Positions 16,806 through 25,464 of a DNA stretch of 64,000 nucleotides are shown here, piece by piece. Both the position numbers and the translations under genes were made by a program. Under the pieces are notes generated by a model. It saw only the letters and a program-made list of their open reading frames with translations. It was not told where the DNA came from and did not search any database. This DNA is from Pseudomonas corrugata (GTDB taxonomy: Bacteria; Pseudomonadota; Gammaproteobacteria; Pseudomonadales; Pseudomonadaceae), in assembly GCF_001269905.1 (NCBI RefSeq), contig NZ_LHVK01000009.1, positions 496,001 through 560,000 of the forward strand, given 5' to 3'. Position 1 is the stretch's first letter. Each line of letters begins with the position of its first letter.

Positions 16806-18275
16806 ATGCCTTCGATAACGGTTGAACCGTGCACCTTTGCCTTGTTCGGCGCGCTGGGCGATCTGGCCCTGCGCAAGCTGTTTCCTGCCCTTTATCAACT
16901 TGACGGCGCCGGCCTGCTGCATGAGGACACGCGAATCATCGCGCTGGCCCGGGAGCCCGGCAGCGAGCAGCAGCACCTGGCGTTCATCGCCACGGAACTG
17001 CGCCGCTACGTAGGCGACAAGGACCTGAACGAAACCGTCGTCGAGCGCTTCATGGCGCGGCTGACTTACCTGCATGTGGACTTCCTCAAGGCCGACGACT
17101 ATGTCGCCCTGGCCGAACAGATTGGTGCTGCCCAGCAGGTCATTGCCTATTTTGCCACGCCAGCGGCGGTGTACGGATCGATCTGCGAGAACCTGGCGAA
17201 GGTCGGCCTGAGCGAAAATACCCGTGTGGTGCTGGAGAAACCCATCGGCTCGGACCTGGAATCCTCGCGCAAGGTCAACGACGCCGTGGCGCAGTTCTTC
17301 CCGGAGAACCGCACTTATCGTATCGACCACTACCTGGGCAAAGAGACGGTTCAGAACCTGATCGCACTGCGGTTCGCCAACAGCCTGTTCGAAACCCAGT
17401 GGAACCAGCATTACATTTCCCACGTGGAAATCACCGTGGCCGAGAAGGTCGGCATCGAAGGCCGCTGGGGCTATTTCGACAAGGCCGGACAGCTGCGGGA
17501 CATGATCCAGAACCACCTGTTGCAGCTGCTCTGCCTGATCGCCATGGACCCACCGGCGGAACTGTCCGCCGACAGCATCCGTGACGAGAAGGTCAAGGTG
17601 CTCAAGGCATTGGCTCCGATCAGTCCGGAAGGCCTGACCACCCAAGTGGTGCGCGGCCAGTACATCGCCGGCCACAGCGAGGGCAAGGCGGTTCCGGGTT
17701 ACCTGGAAGAGCCCAATTCCAACACCCAGAGCGATACCGAGACCTTTGTCGCCCTGCGCGCCGACATTCGCAACTGGCGCTGGGCCGGGGTTCCGTTCTA
17801 CCTGCGTACCGGCAAGCGCATGCCGCAGAAGCTGTCGCAGATCGTCATTCACTTCAAGGAACCGTCCCACTACATCTTCGCCCCCGAGCAGCGCCTGCAG
17901 ATCAGCAACAAACTGATCATCCGCCTGCAACCGGACGAAGGGATTTCCCTGCGGGTGATGACCAAGGAGCAAGGTCTGGACAAGGGCATGCAGTTGCGTA
18001 GCGGTCCTTTGCAACTCAACTTTTCCGACACCTGGCGTAGCGCGCGGATTCCCGATGCCTACGAGCGGTTGTTGCTGGAAGTCATGAACGGCAATCAGAA
18101 CCTGTTTGTCCGTAAAGATGAAATCGAAGCCGCGTGGACGTGGTGTGACCAGTTGATCGCCGGATGGAAAAAGTCCGGTGATGCGCCCAAGCCGTACGCG
18201 GCCGGGTCCTGGGGGCCGATGAGCTCCATCGCACTGATCACGCGGGACGGGAGGTCATGGTATGGCGATATCTGA
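16806..18275 (+). CDS. zwf: Glucose-6-phosphate 1-dehydrogenase
   Basis: 489 residues. It oxidises glucose-6-phosphate to 6-phosphogluconolactone with NAD(P)+. The N-terminal dinucleotide fold GALGDLALRKLFPALY (15-30) and the active-site signature RIDHYLGKE (His175) are intact. First gene of zwf-pgl-eda; its last 14 bases overlap pgl. Expression should be released by KDPG through HexR (operator at 16725). Start ATG 16806 sets the conserved N-terminus; the ribosome site is weak and A-rich (AAAAGAACAAACATC). Confidence 0.96.
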   Translation: MPSITVEPCTFALFGALGDLALRKLFPALYQLDGAGLLHEDTRIIALAREPGSEQQHLAFIATELRRYVGDKDLNETVVERFMARLTYLHVDFLKADDYVALAEQIGAAQQVIAYFATPAAVYGSICENLAKVGLSENTRVVLEKPIGSDLESSRKVNDAVAQFFPENRTYRIDHYLGKETVQNLIALRFANSLFETQWNQHYISHVEITVAEKVGIEGRWGYFDKAGQLRDMIQNHLLQLLCLIAMDPPAELSADSIRDEKVKVLKALAPISPEGLTTQVVRGQYIAGHSEGKAVPGYLEEPNSNTQSDTETFVALRADIRNWRWAGVPFYLRTGKRMPQKLSQIVIHFKEPSHYIFAPEQRLQISNKLIIRLQPDEGISLRVMTKEQGLDKGMQLRSGPLQLNFSDTWRSARIPDAYERLLLEVMNGNQNLFVRKDEIEAAWTWCDQLIAGWKKSGDAPKPYAAGSWGPMSSIALITRDGRSWYGDI

Positions 18276-18975
18276 AATGAAACTGCCCGAGGGCGTCAGC
18301 GCCCTGGCGTTCAAGAACCCGGTGCTGTTGGCTGAAGGCCTGGCATTGAAAGTGGCCGAGCAACTGCGTGAGGCGATCGACGCGCGTGGCACGGCGGTCC
18401 TGGTGGTGTCCGGCGGTCGCAGTCCGGTGGCATTTTTCCAGAGCCTGGCCAAGCAGGCGCTGGATTGGTCGAAGGTGGTGGTGAGCCTGGCGGACGAACG
18501 CTGGGTACCGGTTGAACATGCCGACAGCAATGCCGGTCTGCTCAAGCGTTATCTCTTGCAAGGCGCGGCAGCCAAGGCCCAGTTCCTCAGCCTCTACAGC
18601 GCCAGCGCCAACCTGGAGGCTGCCGCCGAGCAAGCGGATCGCCTGCTGGCCGAGCTGCCGCCCATCGATGTGCTGATATTGGGCATGGGCGATGACGGGC
18701 ACACCGCCTCGCTGTTCCCCGACAGCCCGAACCTGGCCGCAGCCTTGGACATCCAGGGGGCTCGTCGGTGCTGGCCAATGCTGGCGCCGACCGTGCCGCA
18801 CCAGCGCTTGACCATGAGCCGTGCCTTGCTGGCCTCGGCGAAGCACAAAGTGCTGTCGATTTCCGGTCAATCGAAATTGACCACCCTGAACGCTGCGGTG
18901 GCCGGTGACAACGTCGCCGAAATGCCGATCCGCGCGTTTCTGCAACCTACGTTAGAGATTTACTGGTGCCCATGA
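18262..18975 (+). CDS. pgl: 6-phosphogluconolactonase
   Basis: 237 residues, DevB/Pgl type of the sugar-phosphate isomerase fold. It hydrolyses 6-phosphogluconolactone from Zwf to 6-phosphogluconate. Family motifs VVSGGRSPVAFFQSLA (~50-65), SLADERWVP (~74-82) and ILGMGDDGHTASLFPDS (~137-153) are present. It starts inside the last codons of zwf (14-base overlap), implying coupled translation, and is followed by eda. Confidence 0.93.
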   Translation: MAISEMKLPEGVSALAFKNPVLLAEGLALKVAEQLREAIDARGTAVLVVSGGRSPVAFFQSLAKQALDWSKVVVSLADERWVPVEHADSNAGLLKRYLLQGAAAKAQFLSLYSASANLEAAAEQADRLLAELPPIDVLILGMGDDGHTASLFPDSPNLAAALDIQGARRCWPMLAPTVPHQRLTMSRALLASAKHKVLSISGQSKLTTLNAAVAGDNVAEMPIRAFLQPTLEIYWCP

Positions 18976-18992
18976 ACCAAGGATCAGCCGCT

Positions 18993-19658
18993 ATGACAAC
19001 TCTACCCCCGACCGTTTCCATGGCGGACAAAGTTACCCTGATCGATGACCTGTGCGCCAAGGCGCGGATCCTGCCGGTCATCACCATCGCTCGTGAACAG
19101 GACATCCTGCCGCTGGCTGATGCCCTGGCGGCCGGTGGCCTGACGGCGCTGGAAGTGACCTTGCGTTCCCAGTTCGGCCTCAAGGCCATTCAGGTGTTGC
19201 GCGAGCAACGTCCAGAGCTGGTGACCGGTGCCGGTACGGTACTCGACCGCCAGATGCTGGCGGCTGCCGAGGCGGCCGGTTCGCAATTCATCGTGACCCC
19301 AGGCATCACCCGTGACCTGCTCGAAGCCAGTGTCGACAGCCCGATCCCGTTGCTACCGGGCATCAGCAACGCGTCCGGCATCATGGAAGGCTACGGCCTG
19401 GGCTATCGCCGCTTCAAATTGTTCCCGGCGGAAGTCAGTGGCGGTGTCGCCGCCATCAAGGCCCTGGGCGGCCCGTTCGGCGAAGTGAAATTCTGCCCGA
19501 CCGGCGGCGTCGGCCCGGCCAATATCAAGAGCTACATGGCGTTGAAAAACGTGATGTGCGTGGGCGGTAGCTGGATGCTCGATCCGGAGTGGATCAAGAA
19601 CGGCGACTGGGCCCGCATCCAGGAATGCACCGCCGAGGCACTGGCGCTGCTGGACTGA
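18993..19658 (+). CDS. eda: KDPG / 4-hydroxy-2-oxoglutarate aldolase
   Basis: 221 residues from ATG 18993, chosen because AAGGA stands 9 bases upstream and 221 is the usual Pseudomonas length; an in-frame ATG at 18972 overlapping the pgl stop is the alternative. It cleaves KDPG to pyruvate and glyceraldehyde-3-phosphate. The Schiff-base Lys142 in RFKLFPAEVSG and the acid/base Glu54 in ALEVTLR are present. Last gene of the operon, with a terminator 39 bases on. Its product glyceraldehyde-3-phosphate is the substrate of Gap. Confidence 0.95.
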   Translation: MTTLPPTVSMADKVTLIDDLCAKARILPVITIAREQDILPLADALAAGGLTALEVTLRSQFGLKAIQVLREQRPELVTGAGTVLDRQMLAAAEAAGSQFIVTPGITRDLLEASVDSPIPLLPGISNASGIMEGYGLGYRRFKLFPAEVSGGVAAIKALGGPFGEVKFCPTGGVGPANIKSYMALKNVMCVGGSWMLDPEWIKNGDWARIQECTAEALALLD

Positions 19659-19696
19659 TTGTTTTTCCGAACTTCGTTGGGTGTTCTACGGCTTTA

Positions 19697-19728
19697 CGGT
19701 GCGCTTGGTCGGCGCGCCGTTTTTTTTT
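19697..19728 (+). terminator. Terminator after zwf-pgl-eda
   Basis: CGGTGCGC-TTGGTCG-GCGCGCCG stem (one G-T pair) followed by nine T. Confidence 0.75.
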
Positions 19729-19770
19729 GCCTGGTTTTTGGCCGAACACTGATTGGTGTTGGGAGCACTC

Positions 19771-19882
19771 TGTGGCGAGGGGATTCATCCCCGTTGGGTC
19801 GCGCAGCGGCCCCATTTTTTTCGGGGGGCTGTTGCACAGCCCTGCGGGGCGGTGCGACGTTTCGCTAAATCCCCTCGCCACA
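19771..19882. repeat. REPIN of the GTGGCGAGGGG class
   Basis: TGTGGCGAGGGGATTCATCC and its inverted copy AAATCCCCTCGCCACA bracket ~70 bases. This is a different REP class from the GAGCGAGCC units; it recurs at 43.9 kb. Confidence 0.88.
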
Positions 19883-19896
19883 GGGGGCTGTGCAGG

Positions 19897-21084
19897 CTAT
19901 GTGCAGCTCAGCTCGATCAAGGCCCGGGTAAGCCGCTCGATATCACTCGCCAGAGTGATCAGTCCCGGCGTGATACGGATACAGGGCCCTGCACTGGTGT
20001 CGCGCACCACGGTGAAAATCCCATAGTCGTTGAGCAATCGATCCGCCATCGCCTGCTGATCCGCCTGGGTGGTAAAGCGCATAGAGGTAATGCCGCAGTA
20101 GAGTCGCCGATCATCCGGGGTCATGACTTCGATACCCGGTAGATCGCGCACCGCGCTGACCCACAGGTCGCGCAAGTAGCAGAGACGCGCCCCTTTGGCG
20201 AGGGCGCCGCCCAGGGCGCGGTGTTCTTCGAACACCAGGGGCAGGGTCAGCAGGGCCGGAATATTCGGCGTGCTGTGGGGCGTGCGCGAGCGGATGTCGT
20301 TCGCCGGGTAATGGCTGTCGTCCATGTCCGGATCGATATCGGCCAGGCGTTCTGGGGCGATGTACAGGAAGCCCAGGGCCAGGGGGCCGCCGATCCATTT
20401 CTGCAGATTGAATCCGGCGAACGGGATACCCATTTTTGCCAGGTCGAAATCGATCTGGCCCAGGGCGTGGGCGCCGTCGAGGATGATGTCGACATCGAAC
20501 TCCCGAGCCGCTTCGGCAATGGCCTGTACCGGCATCACCAGCCCGGTGAGGTGGTTGACGTAGGTCAGCGCCATCAGTTTCAAGCGCGGGTAGCGAATGA
20601 ACGCTTCCCGGTAGGTCCCCAACAGACTCTCGAAACTGGCCGGGTGCTGGTGAACCAGTTCGATCAGTTCCACGCCACGCTGGCGGGCCAGCCAGCGCAT
20701 TGCGTTCTTGACCGACTGATATTCCAGGTCACAGATCAACACCTGGTCGCCAGGCTTCAGGCCGTTGTAATTGCGAATCAACGATTGCAGGGCGTCCACG
20801 GCACTTCGGGTCAACACCACGGTTTGCGCGGGCGCCTTGATCAACTCCGCCACTTGGCGGCGAATCGCCTCGCCCTGTTCTCGGTCGAAATGCTGGCGCA
20901 CATACACCGAGTTGCTGCGGTTGATGAAATCGATGTTGCGCTGGTACTCCTCGACCACGGTCCGCGACATGCGCCCGAAGTAGCCATTCTCCAGGTTCAG
21001 AGGTCCATCAGGGGGGGCGTCGTAGCGGTCGACAAAGGTCTGCCAGAAAGCTTCATCGTGGGCGCGCAGGGTATTCTCGGGCAT
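19897..21084 (-). CDS. Class V aminotransferase-fold PLP enzyme (isopenicillin-N-epimerase-like)
   Basis: 395 residues from ATG 21084; a TTG four codons upstream directly follows the stop of the preceding gene and is possible. The PLP-binding lysine is in NLQKWIGGPLA (~Lys229) and the cofactor aspartate in DGAHALGQID (~Asp204), as in the CsdA/isopenicillin-N-epimerase branch. The LTRSAVDALQSLI segment binds the PLP phosphate. The substrate is not identifiable. It appears co-transcribed with the small DUF3820 gene just upstream. The first ten residues are poorly supported. Confidence 0.75.
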   Translation of the reverse strand: MPENTLRAHDEAFWQTFVDRYDAPPDGPLNLENGYFGRMSRTVVEEYQRNIDFINRSNSVYVRQHFDREQGEAIRRQVAELIKAPAQTVVLTRSAVDALQSLIRNYNGLKPGDQVLICDLEYQSVKNAMRWLARQRGVELIELVHQHPASFESLLGTYREAFIRYPRLKLMALTYVNHLTGLVMPVQAIAEAAREFDVDIILDGAHALGQIDFDLAKMGIPFAGFNLQKWIGGPLALGFLYIAPERLADIDPDMDDSHYPANDIRSRTPHSTPNIPALLTLPLVFEEHRALGGALAKGARLCYLRDLWVSAVRDLPGIEVMTPDDRRLYCGITSMRFTTQADQQAMADRLLNDYGIFTVVRDTSAGPCIRITPGLITLASDIERLTRALIELSCT

Positions 21085-21096
21085 GGGAGGGCTCAA

Positions 21097-21333
21097 TCAG
21101 GGGCGGGGCTTGGGTTTACCGTGCTTGACGCGCAGGGGGTCGAGCAGGTCTGACAGACCGTTGTGGTCGATTTCCTGCATCAATGCCAGCAAACCGCCCA
21201 ACTCGCCGTGGGGAAAACCTTCGCGGGCGAACCAGTTCAGGTATTGACCCGGGAGATCGGCCAGGATTCTGCCTTTGTATTTACCGAAGGGCATCTGGCG
21301 CGTGACCAGCAGTTCGAGGGTTTCCGGGTTCAT
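21097..21333 (-). CDS. DUF3820 / putative quorum-sensing-regulated virulence factor family protein
   Basis: 78 residues. The N-terminal RQMPFGKYKGRILADLPGQYLNWFAREGFP matches the small DUF3820 family (split here: PFGKYKGR near residue 15, LNWFAREGFP near 32). Function is unknown; the fold resembles nuclease-associated small domains. It precedes the aminotransferase-fold gene by 12 bases on the same strand, so the two are probably an operon. A perfect CAAAC-N2-GTTTG palindrome lies 17 bases upstream of its ATG. Confidence 0.75.
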   Translation of the reverse strand: MNPETLELLVTRQMPFGKYKGRILADLPGQYLNWFAREGFPHGELGGLLALMQEIDHNGLSDLLDPLRVKHGKPKPRP

Positions 21334-21349
21334 GGCAAATGTCTTGAAT

Positions 21350-21361
21350 CAAACAGGTTTG
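21350..21361. promoter_or_regulatory. Candidate PsrA-type operator
   Basis: CAAACAGGTTTG matches the PsrA pattern (G/C)AAAC-N2-4-GTTT(G/C) exactly. It lies 17 bases upstream of the DUF3820 start. One isolated 12-bp match is weak evidence. Confidence 0.4.
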
Positions 21362-21538
21362 AAAATACAGGCATTCTGCATGCAGGCCAAATGACAGATC
21401 ATGCAAATAACGCGGATACAGATTTTGCCATTATGGTTAACTTATTGATTTTTAAAGTTAATCTTAATCGGTTGGTGCTGGCATGGCCGATGCAATAGTC
21501 CTTGCAGGTTTTTTATTCACCAGCAAAGGAATTGAAAA

Positions 21539-22003
21539 ATGACTGATATGAACAAAGAAGCCATCGCCGTTCTGAACGACCTGATCCAGACCAGCAAGGA
21601 CGGTCAGGAAGGGTTCAAGACCTGCGCCGAAGACATCAAGCATCCACAACTCAAATCCCTGTTCGTGCAACGTTCCGCCGATTGTGCCACGGCTGCGTCC
21701 GAGCTGCAGGCAGCCGTTCGCTCGTTGGGTGGTGATCCGGAAACCTCCACCAGTGTCTCCGGTGACCTGCATCGCCGCTGGGTGGATGTGAAGTCGATGT
21801 TCACTGGCAAGGATGAGGAAGCGGTGCTCAATGAAGCCGAGCGCGGCGAAGATCACGCCAAGAAGGCTTACCAGGAAGCCATGGAGAAAATCACCAAGCA
21901 CAATCTGGTCGGCATCCGTGACCTGGTTGAACGCCAGTACCATGGCGTGCAACGCAACCATGATCAGGTCAAGGCGCTGCGTAACCAGGCACGCGCCAGC
22001 TGA
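21539..22003 (+). CDS. PA2169-type four-helix protein (DUF2383)
   Basis: 154 residues with the DUF2383 ferritin-like four-helix pattern: VLNDLIQTSKDGQEGF (~11-26), CAEDIKHPQLKSLF and ERGEDHAKKAYQEAME (~100-115). The conserved Glu/His residues could bind metal, but no activity is known. Members are often induced in stress or stationary phase. A monocistronic unit: an AT-rich leader upstream and a strong terminator 18 bases after the stop. No ribosome site better than AAAGGAATTGAAAA is visible. Confidence 0.82.
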   Translation: MTDMNKEAIAVLNDLIQTSKDGQEGFKTCAEDIKHPQLKSLFVQRSADCATAASELQAAVRSLGGDPETSTSVSGDLHRRWVDVKSMFTGKDEEAVLNEAERGEDHAKKAYQEAMEKITKHNLVGIRDLVERQYHGVQRNHDQVKALRNQARAS

Positions 22004-22020
22004 TACACGCGCTTGATCGA

Positions 22021-22049
22021 AAAACGCCAGCCTTGTCTGGCGTTTTTTT
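22021..22049 (+). terminator. Terminator after DUF2383 gene
   Basis: AAAACGCCAG-CCTTGT-CTGGCGTTTTTTT: 7-bp stem followed by a T run. Confidence 0.9.
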
Positions 22050-22190
22050 GTGCGATTTATCGGCAAGCACATTTGTGGCAAGGGGATTGATCGGTGCTGA
22101 CTGATACCCGGGCCAACTATGCGGTTTCAGCGACTTTCGGAAAAAGTGTCTTGTCAGATCCACGGGTAATCAGCTCTGGACTCAAATAGG

Positions 22191-22200
22191 TAGCTAGCTA
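22191..22200. promoter_or_regulatory. Palindrome upstream of efflux operon
   Basis: TAGCTAGCTA is a perfect 10-bp palindrome in an AT-rich patch 70 bases before the FUSC gene. It could be the operator of an unlinked MarR/TetR-type regulator; none is encoded nearby. Confidence 0.25.
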
Positions 22201-22269
22201 ATAATTGCGCCTGCCCCGTCACCCATCATTGCAACTATCGTTACTGCAACCCCTGAAAGAGTTTCTTGC

Positions 22270-24270
22270 GTGCCCATTACTTTCCAGGCCTTGTTCGCCC
22301 CCGACCGCCTCGCTGTGCAGTTCGCCATCAAGACCGTACTCGGTGGCGGACTGGCACTATGGCTGGCGTTGCGTTGGGGGCTGGAGCAGCCGTCGTGGGC
22401 GTTGATGACCGCGTTCATCGTGGCGCAGCCGCTGTCCGGGATGGTCGTGCAAAAAGGGCTGGCGAGGTTGCTTGGTACGTTGGTCGGTACCGTCATGTCG
22501 GTGGTCTTCATGAGCCTGTTCGCTCAGACGCCGTGGTTGTTCCTGTTGGCGCTGGCGTTGTGGCTGGGTCTGTGCACGGCTTGTTCGACGTTGCTGCGAA
22601 GTGCCTGGTCCTATTCGTTCGTGTTGGCCGGCTACACAGTGGCGATCATCGCCTTGCCGGCCATTACCCATCCACTGGCGGTGTTCGATCAGGCGGTGGC
22701 ACGCTGCACCGAGATCAGCCTGGGCATTGTCTGCGCCACGGCCGCGAGTGCCTTGCTCTGGCCGTTGCGGGTCGAGCGACAGTTGGCGGGCCAGGCCCAT
22801 GCCGCCTGGCAGAGCGGCATGCAGGCGGCCCGTGCCACCTTGGCCGGTGACGCCCAGGCGCGCAAGGGCTTGCTGGAGATCCTCGGCCGGATCGTCGTGG
22901 TGGATGCCCAGCGCGAACATGCCTGGTTCGAAGGCAGTCTGGGTCGACAGCGCGCCCGGGCCATCAGCGGCTTGAGCCAGAAATTACTCATGCTGCTGCG
23001 CATTGCCCGCTCGGTGCGCCGGCAATGGAAGCAACTCGAACCTGCGGAATCCGAGGCCCTCGCCCCCTGGATGAACGAGGTTCAACGAGCCCTCGATGCT
23101 GACAGTGCAACGCTGCAAGCCTTGCGACCACGAGTACTGGACGCCTCTCACGATCCCTTGATCAGCTCGGCGCAAAGTTACTGCCTGGCGCGGTTCGCCT
23201 TGTTGCTCGACACCGCCCTGGCCGCCTGCGCGGCGCTGGCGGCAGTGCGGGAGGGTAGGGAGAGTGCGGATCCGCCACGCACCTTGACGCCCCATCGCGA
23301 CTTGTCCCTGGCCATGGTATTCGGTGCCCGTAGCGCCTTGGCATTCCTGGCGGTTTCCTGCTTCTGGCTGGCAACGGCCTGGCCCGCCGCCGGCGGCGCG
23401 TTGGTGTTGACGTGTGTCGTGTGCAGCCTGTTTGCCAGTCGCGAAAACGGTGCGCAGATCGGCATGAGTTTCCTGCGGGGCATTCTCTTGGCCGTGCCGA
23501 CGGCGTTCGTGGTCGGCGAGATCCTGCTGCCGCAGTGGAGCAGCTTCGCCATGCTGTGCATGGCCATGGGCGTGCCGTTGTTCTTCGGTGCGCTAGGCAT
23601 GGCCAAGCCGCCGATCTTTGCCACGGCCACGTCGTTCTGCTTGCATTTTGTGGTGCTGATATCACCGCTCAACGCCATGAAGTACGACGTGGCGGCATTC
23701 TTCAACAACGCTCAGGCGATGATGATCGGCGTGGGGGCGGCGGTATTGGCATTCAATCTGCTGATTCTGCGCGATCCGGCCTGGCACGGCCGTCGCCTGC
23801 TGGCTGCGACCCTGGATGACCTGGTGCGCCTGACCCGGCGCAACCTCAGTGGCGCCGAGAGCTGGTTCGGCGGACGCATGGCCGATCGGCTGTTACAACT
23901 GGCGCGGCATTACCCCGAGCTGCCGGTCCCGTCGCGCAGCCGTTGGGATGATGGATTGCTCGGCCTGGATATCGGCGATGAACTGTTGCACCTGCGTCTG
24001 AGTCTGGCCGTCGCCCGGGTGTCCGAAAGCCGGGCGCAACGCCGCTATTTCGAAGCGCTGGAGCAGGTTCTCGAACGCGGCCCGTCCGGTGAGCAGGCCG
24101 ATGCTTTGGCCCCGGCCAGCGCCGAGTTCCTGAAGGTGTTATCGACAGAGCCCCCCGGTGATGCGCTGAAGTTGGCCCAGGGCGCGGTGGTGCAATTGCA
24201 GAACAGCTGGCGCGCCTGGTGCCGCCAGCACGAACCTGAACGACGGGAGCACAGCCATGGGCTTGCGTGA
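22270..24270 (+). CDS. FUSC/AaeB-like aromatic-acid efflux inner-membrane protein
   Basis: 666 residues from GTG 22270. It has two repeated halves, each starting with a cluster of hydrophobic segments (~15-165 and ~345-510) and followed by a soluble helical domain, the FUSC/AaeB layout. It forms an efflux unit with the DUF1656 protein and the HlyD-type adaptor encoded directly after it; an outer-membrane factor is not encoded here. Relatives export hydroxylated aromatic acids or fusaric acid. The last 14 bases overlap the DUF1656 gene. Substrate not predictable from sequence. Confidence 0.85.
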   Translation: MPITFQALFAPDRLAVQFAIKTVLGGGLALWLALRWGLEQPSWALMTAFIVAQPLSGMVVQKGLARLLGTLVGTVMSVVFMSLFAQTPWLFLLALALWLGLCTACSTLLRSAWSYSFVLAGYTVAIIALPAITHPLAVFDQAVARCTEISLGIVCATAASALLWPLRVERQLAGQAHAAWQSGMQAARATLAGDAQARKGLLEILGRIVVVDAQREHAWFEGSLGRQRARAISGLSQKLLMLLRIARSVRRQWKQLEPAESEALAPWMNEVQRALDADSATLQALRPRVLDASHDPLISSAQSYCLARFALLLDTALAACAALAAVREGRESADPPRTLTPHRDLSLAMVFGARSALAFLAVSCFWLATAWPAAGGALVLTCVVCSLFASRENGAQIGMSFLRGILLAVPTAFVVGEILLPQWSSFAMLCMAMGVPLFFGALGMAKPPIFATATSFCLHFVVLISPLNAMKYDVAAFFNNAQAMMIGVGAAVLAFNLLILRDPAWHGRRLLAATLDDLVRLTRRNLSGAESWFGGRMADRLLQLARHYPELPVPSRSRWDDGLLGLDIGDELLHLRLSLAVARVSESRAQRRYFEALEQVLERGPSGEQADALAPASAEFLKVLSTEPPGDALKLAQGAVVQLQNSWRAWCRQHEPERREHSHGLA

Positions 24271-24463
24271 GTGGTCGATTGGCGGGGTGTTGCTCAGCCC
24301 GTTCCTGATTTATGTGGTACTGGCCTTGCTGGTGACCGGTGCATTGCGCCTGTTGCTCAGCCTGGTGCCGGCCGGGCGTTGGATCTGGCATGAAGCCTTG
24401 TTCGACTGTGCCCTGTATGTCTGTGTCCTGACAGTGATTACCCTGGTCCTCGGGCCGTTATAA
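24257..24463 (+). CDS. DUF1656 small membrane protein of efflux unit
   Basis: 68 residues with two hydrophobic segments (~15-35 and ~45-66), AaeX-like. It overlaps the FUSC gene by 14 bases and precedes the adaptor gene by 10 bases, the standard place of DUF1656 in AaeXAB-type operons. Individual function unknown. Confidence 0.85.
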   Translation: MGLREWSIGGVLLSPFLIYVVLALLVTGALRLLLSLVPAGRWIWHEALFDCALYVCVLTVITLVLGPL

Positions 24464-24473
24464 GGAGTTGAAC

Positions 24474-25337
24474 ATGCGTACCTCCGTACGTGTCGCCATT
24501 ACGCTGGCCGTGGTGGTATTGGCGATTTTCGCCGGGTTTCACCTGTGGCAGTACTACATGCTCACGCCCTGGACCCGTGATGCGCGGATTCGTGCCGATG
24601 TGGTGGTGATCGCTCCCGACGTGTCGGGCTGGGTGCGCGAGCTCAAGGCAGTGGATAACCAGCAGGTCAAGGCCGGCGATCTATTGCTGAGCATTGACCG
24701 CGAGCGCTTCGAAGCCGCGGTGGAGAAGGCCAGGGCGGTGGTCCAGACCCGCCAGCAGCAACTGAGCCTGCGCGAGCACGAAGCCAGTCGCCGCGCCGCG
24801 CTGGGGCCCCAGGCCATCAGTGCCGAGCTGCGGGAGAATGCCCAGATCAACGCCGGCATCGCCCGGGGCGAACTGCGTGAGGCCCAGGCCGAGGCCAAGG
24901 TTGCCGAACTCAACCTCGCCCGCAGTCAAGTCCTGGCACCTCGTAGTGGTCACATCACCAACCTGCGGCTGGCCGAAGGCAATTATGTCAACGCCGGGCA
25001 GCCGGTCATGGCGCTGATCGACGATTCGACATTCTATGTACAGGCCTATTTCGAAGAAACCAAGCTGCCGAGAATCCGCGTGGGCGATCGGGTCAAGGTC
25101 TGGCTGATGAGCGCCGGTCATGCCCTGGAAGGCCACGTCGAAAGCGTCAGCCGCGGCATTACCGACCGCAACACCAACCCGGACGCCCAGTTGCTGGCGG
25201 AGGTGGAGCCGACCTTCAACTGGGTGCGCCTGGCCCAGCGGATTCCGGTGCGGATCAAGCTGGACAAGGTGCCGGAAGGGGTGAATCTGAGTGCGGGGAT
25301 GACGGCGAGTGTGCAGGTGCAGGAGCACGATCAATAA
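24474..25337 (+). CDS. HlyD/AaeA-like periplasmic adaptor
   Basis: 287 residues from ATG 24474, with AAGGAG 5 bases upstream; a TTG two codons earlier is less likely. One N-terminal membrane anchor (~5-27), a biotinyl-lipoyl-like segment (VVIAPDVSGWVRELKAVDNQ region ~45-63), a coiled-coil hairpin (~85-150), the second lipoyl half (VLAPRSGHITNLRLAEGNYV) and a beta-barrel domain. It links the FUSC pump to an outer-membrane channel. Last gene of the three-gene unit. Confidence 0.88.
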   Translation: MRTSVRVAITLAVVVLAIFAGFHLWQYYMLTPWTRDARIRADVVVIAPDVSGWVRELKAVDNQQVKAGDLLLSIDRERFEAAVEKARAVVQTRQQQLSLREHEASRRAALGPQAISAELRENAQINAGIARGELREAQAEAKVAELNLARSQVLAPRSGHITNLRLAEGNYVNAGQPVMALIDDSTFYVQAYFEETKLPRIRVGDRVKVWLMSAGHALEGHVESVSRGITDRNTNPDAQLLAEVEPTFNWVRLAQRIPVRIKLDKVPEGVNLSAGMTASVQVQEHDQ

Positions 25338-25351
25338 CTTGTCGCAGGACC

Positions 25352-25439
25352 TGTGGGGGCAAGGCTTGCCCGCGATGAAGTGAATGCGGTCTACCTTGAA
25401 ATCGAGGTGCCCTGATCGCGGGCAAGCCTTGCTCCCACA
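25352..25439. repeat. REPIN
   Basis: TGTGGGGGCAAGGCTTGCCC and GGGCAAGCCTTGCTCCCACA in inverted orientation (GCAAGGCTTGCCCGCGATG variant) between convergent genes. Confidence 0.88.
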
Positions 25440-25464
25440 GAAGGGATGAATTCCCTTGCGATAA

